A stretch of DNA of 5,690 nucleotides, taken from assembly GCA_020028195.1 (NCBI GenBank), contig JAHWYE010000125.1:1-5690 (forward strand), in the 5' to 3' direction. This stretch comes from Nitrospirota bacterium. Lineage in GTDB: Bacteria > Nitrospirota > Nitrospiria > Nitrospirales > Nitrospiraceae. Positions 5,277 through 5,690 of this stretch are shown here, piece after piece. The position numbers were made by a program, and so were the translations under genes. Under the pieces are notes generated by a model that was given only the letters and a program-made list of their open reading frames with translations, did not search any database and was not told where the DNA came from. Positions within the stretch are counted from its first letter, which is position 1, and every line of letters begins with the position of its first letter.

Positions 5277-5690
5277 ATGACCACTTACGCCATCGGTGAT
5301 GTCCAGGGCTGTTTTTCGGCTTTGCAGAGATTGACGGATCAGATCCGCTTTGATCCAACCACAGACAGGCTCTGGTTCGTGGGTGACCTGGTCAATCGGG
5401 GACCGCATTCGCTGGCCGTGCTGCGGTACATCAAGGCGCTCGGCAAGGCAGCCGTCACGGTGCTCGGTAACCATGATCTCCACCTGCTCGCGGTCGCGTC
5501 CGGTTGCGCCCCAGGGCGGACCAAGGACACGTTTCAGGATGTGCTGACCGCTTCGGATCGGAACGACTTGCTCTGGTGGCTGCGTCATCAGCGTCTCCTC
5601 TATCAAGAAAATGAAGTTGCGCTGGTGCATGCAGGCCTGTTACCGCAATGGACCGTGACGCAAGCGGTGAAACTTTCTGAAGAAGTGGAA
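5277..5690 (+). CDS. apaH: Symmetrical bis(5'-nucleosyl)-tetraphosphatase (partial, C-terminus beyond right edge)
   Basis: Hydrolyses Ap4A to two ADP; a cytoplasmic PPP-superfamily metallophosphatase. The first 138 of roughly 270-280 codons are present and open to the edge. Motifs in order: GDVQGC at 7-12 (D8 a metal ligand; Q10 in place of the histidine of GDxHG, as in a number of ApaH proteins), GDLVNRG at 36-42 (D37), LGNHDLHLLAV at 63-73 (N65, H66) and VHAGLLPQW at 117-125 (H118). The spacing matches E. coli ApaH closely. Start: the ATG at 5277 places the first motif at residue 7, as usual, although no good Shine-Dalgarno is visible. It follows queF by 84 nt on the same strand. Neither a clear terminator nor a clear promoter was found in that gap, so read-through from the operon is possible. 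Confidence 0.94.
   Translation, partial: MTTYAIGDVQGCFSALQRLTDQIRFDPTTDRLWFVGDLVNRGPHSLAVLRYIKALGKAAVTVLGNHDLHLLAVASGCAPGRTKDTFQDVLTASDRNDLLWWLRHQRLLYQENEVALVHAGLLPQWTVTQAVKLSEEVE

Noticed and set aside
5295..5312. ApaH Gln at position 10 instead of His in GDxHG as a possible inactivating change
   Set aside because: Gln at this place is, as far as I recall, common in active-looking ApaH proteins, and the other visible metal-site motifs are intact.

Overview
The window reads as a GC-rich, gene-dense bacterial chromosome. The best match by eye is Nitrospira or a close relative (Nitrospirota). The evidence is a partial two-oxoacid:ferredoxin oxidoreductase beta subunit of the kind used in the reductive TCA cycle, a long-form TldD/TldE pair, a stand-alone MTHFR-C-terminal-like mini-protein, and RCGTGAG heptamer repeats between genes. 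The lineage call is recollection and inference; no database was searched.

Layout. Positions 1-837, minus strand: the first 279 codons of a pyruvate (or 2-oxoglutarate) ferredoxin oxidoreductase beta subunit, running off the left edge. Positions 838-1328: a 491-bp divergent control region. It carries a good sigma70-type promoter for each direction, a GC-rich leader next to the porB Shine-Dalgarno with competing hairpins, an 8-bp inverted repeat around the tldD promoter, and a doubtful 27-codon ORF. Positions 1329-4745, plus strand: tldD, tldE (ATGA overlap) and an 82-residue MTHFR_C-like protein 10 nt further on. Positions 4751-4778: four tandem RCGTGAG heptamers that appear to supply both the Shine-Dalgarno and the GTG start of queF (4767-5192). 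Positions 5277-5690: the first 138 codons of apaH, running off the right edge.

How the genes fit together. TldD and TldE should form the heterodimeric TldD/E metallopeptidase, with the zinc site in TldD only. The tight spacing (4-nt overlap, then gaps of 10 and 21 nt) suggests one transcript, tldD-tldE-MTHFR_C-like-queF, from the promoter at 1237-1266. apaH, 84 nt further on, may belong to it or not. QueF makes preQ1 for queuosine, ApaH hydrolyses Ap4A, and the porB product feeds central carbon metabolism, so the operon looks like mixed housekeeping. I see no mobile element, CRISPR array, tRNA or rRNA, and no clearly new multi-gene system. The points most worth following up are the repeat-derived start of queF, the free-standing MTHFR_C-like protein, the long TldD/E pair with no known substrate nearby, and the organisation of the divergent control region.
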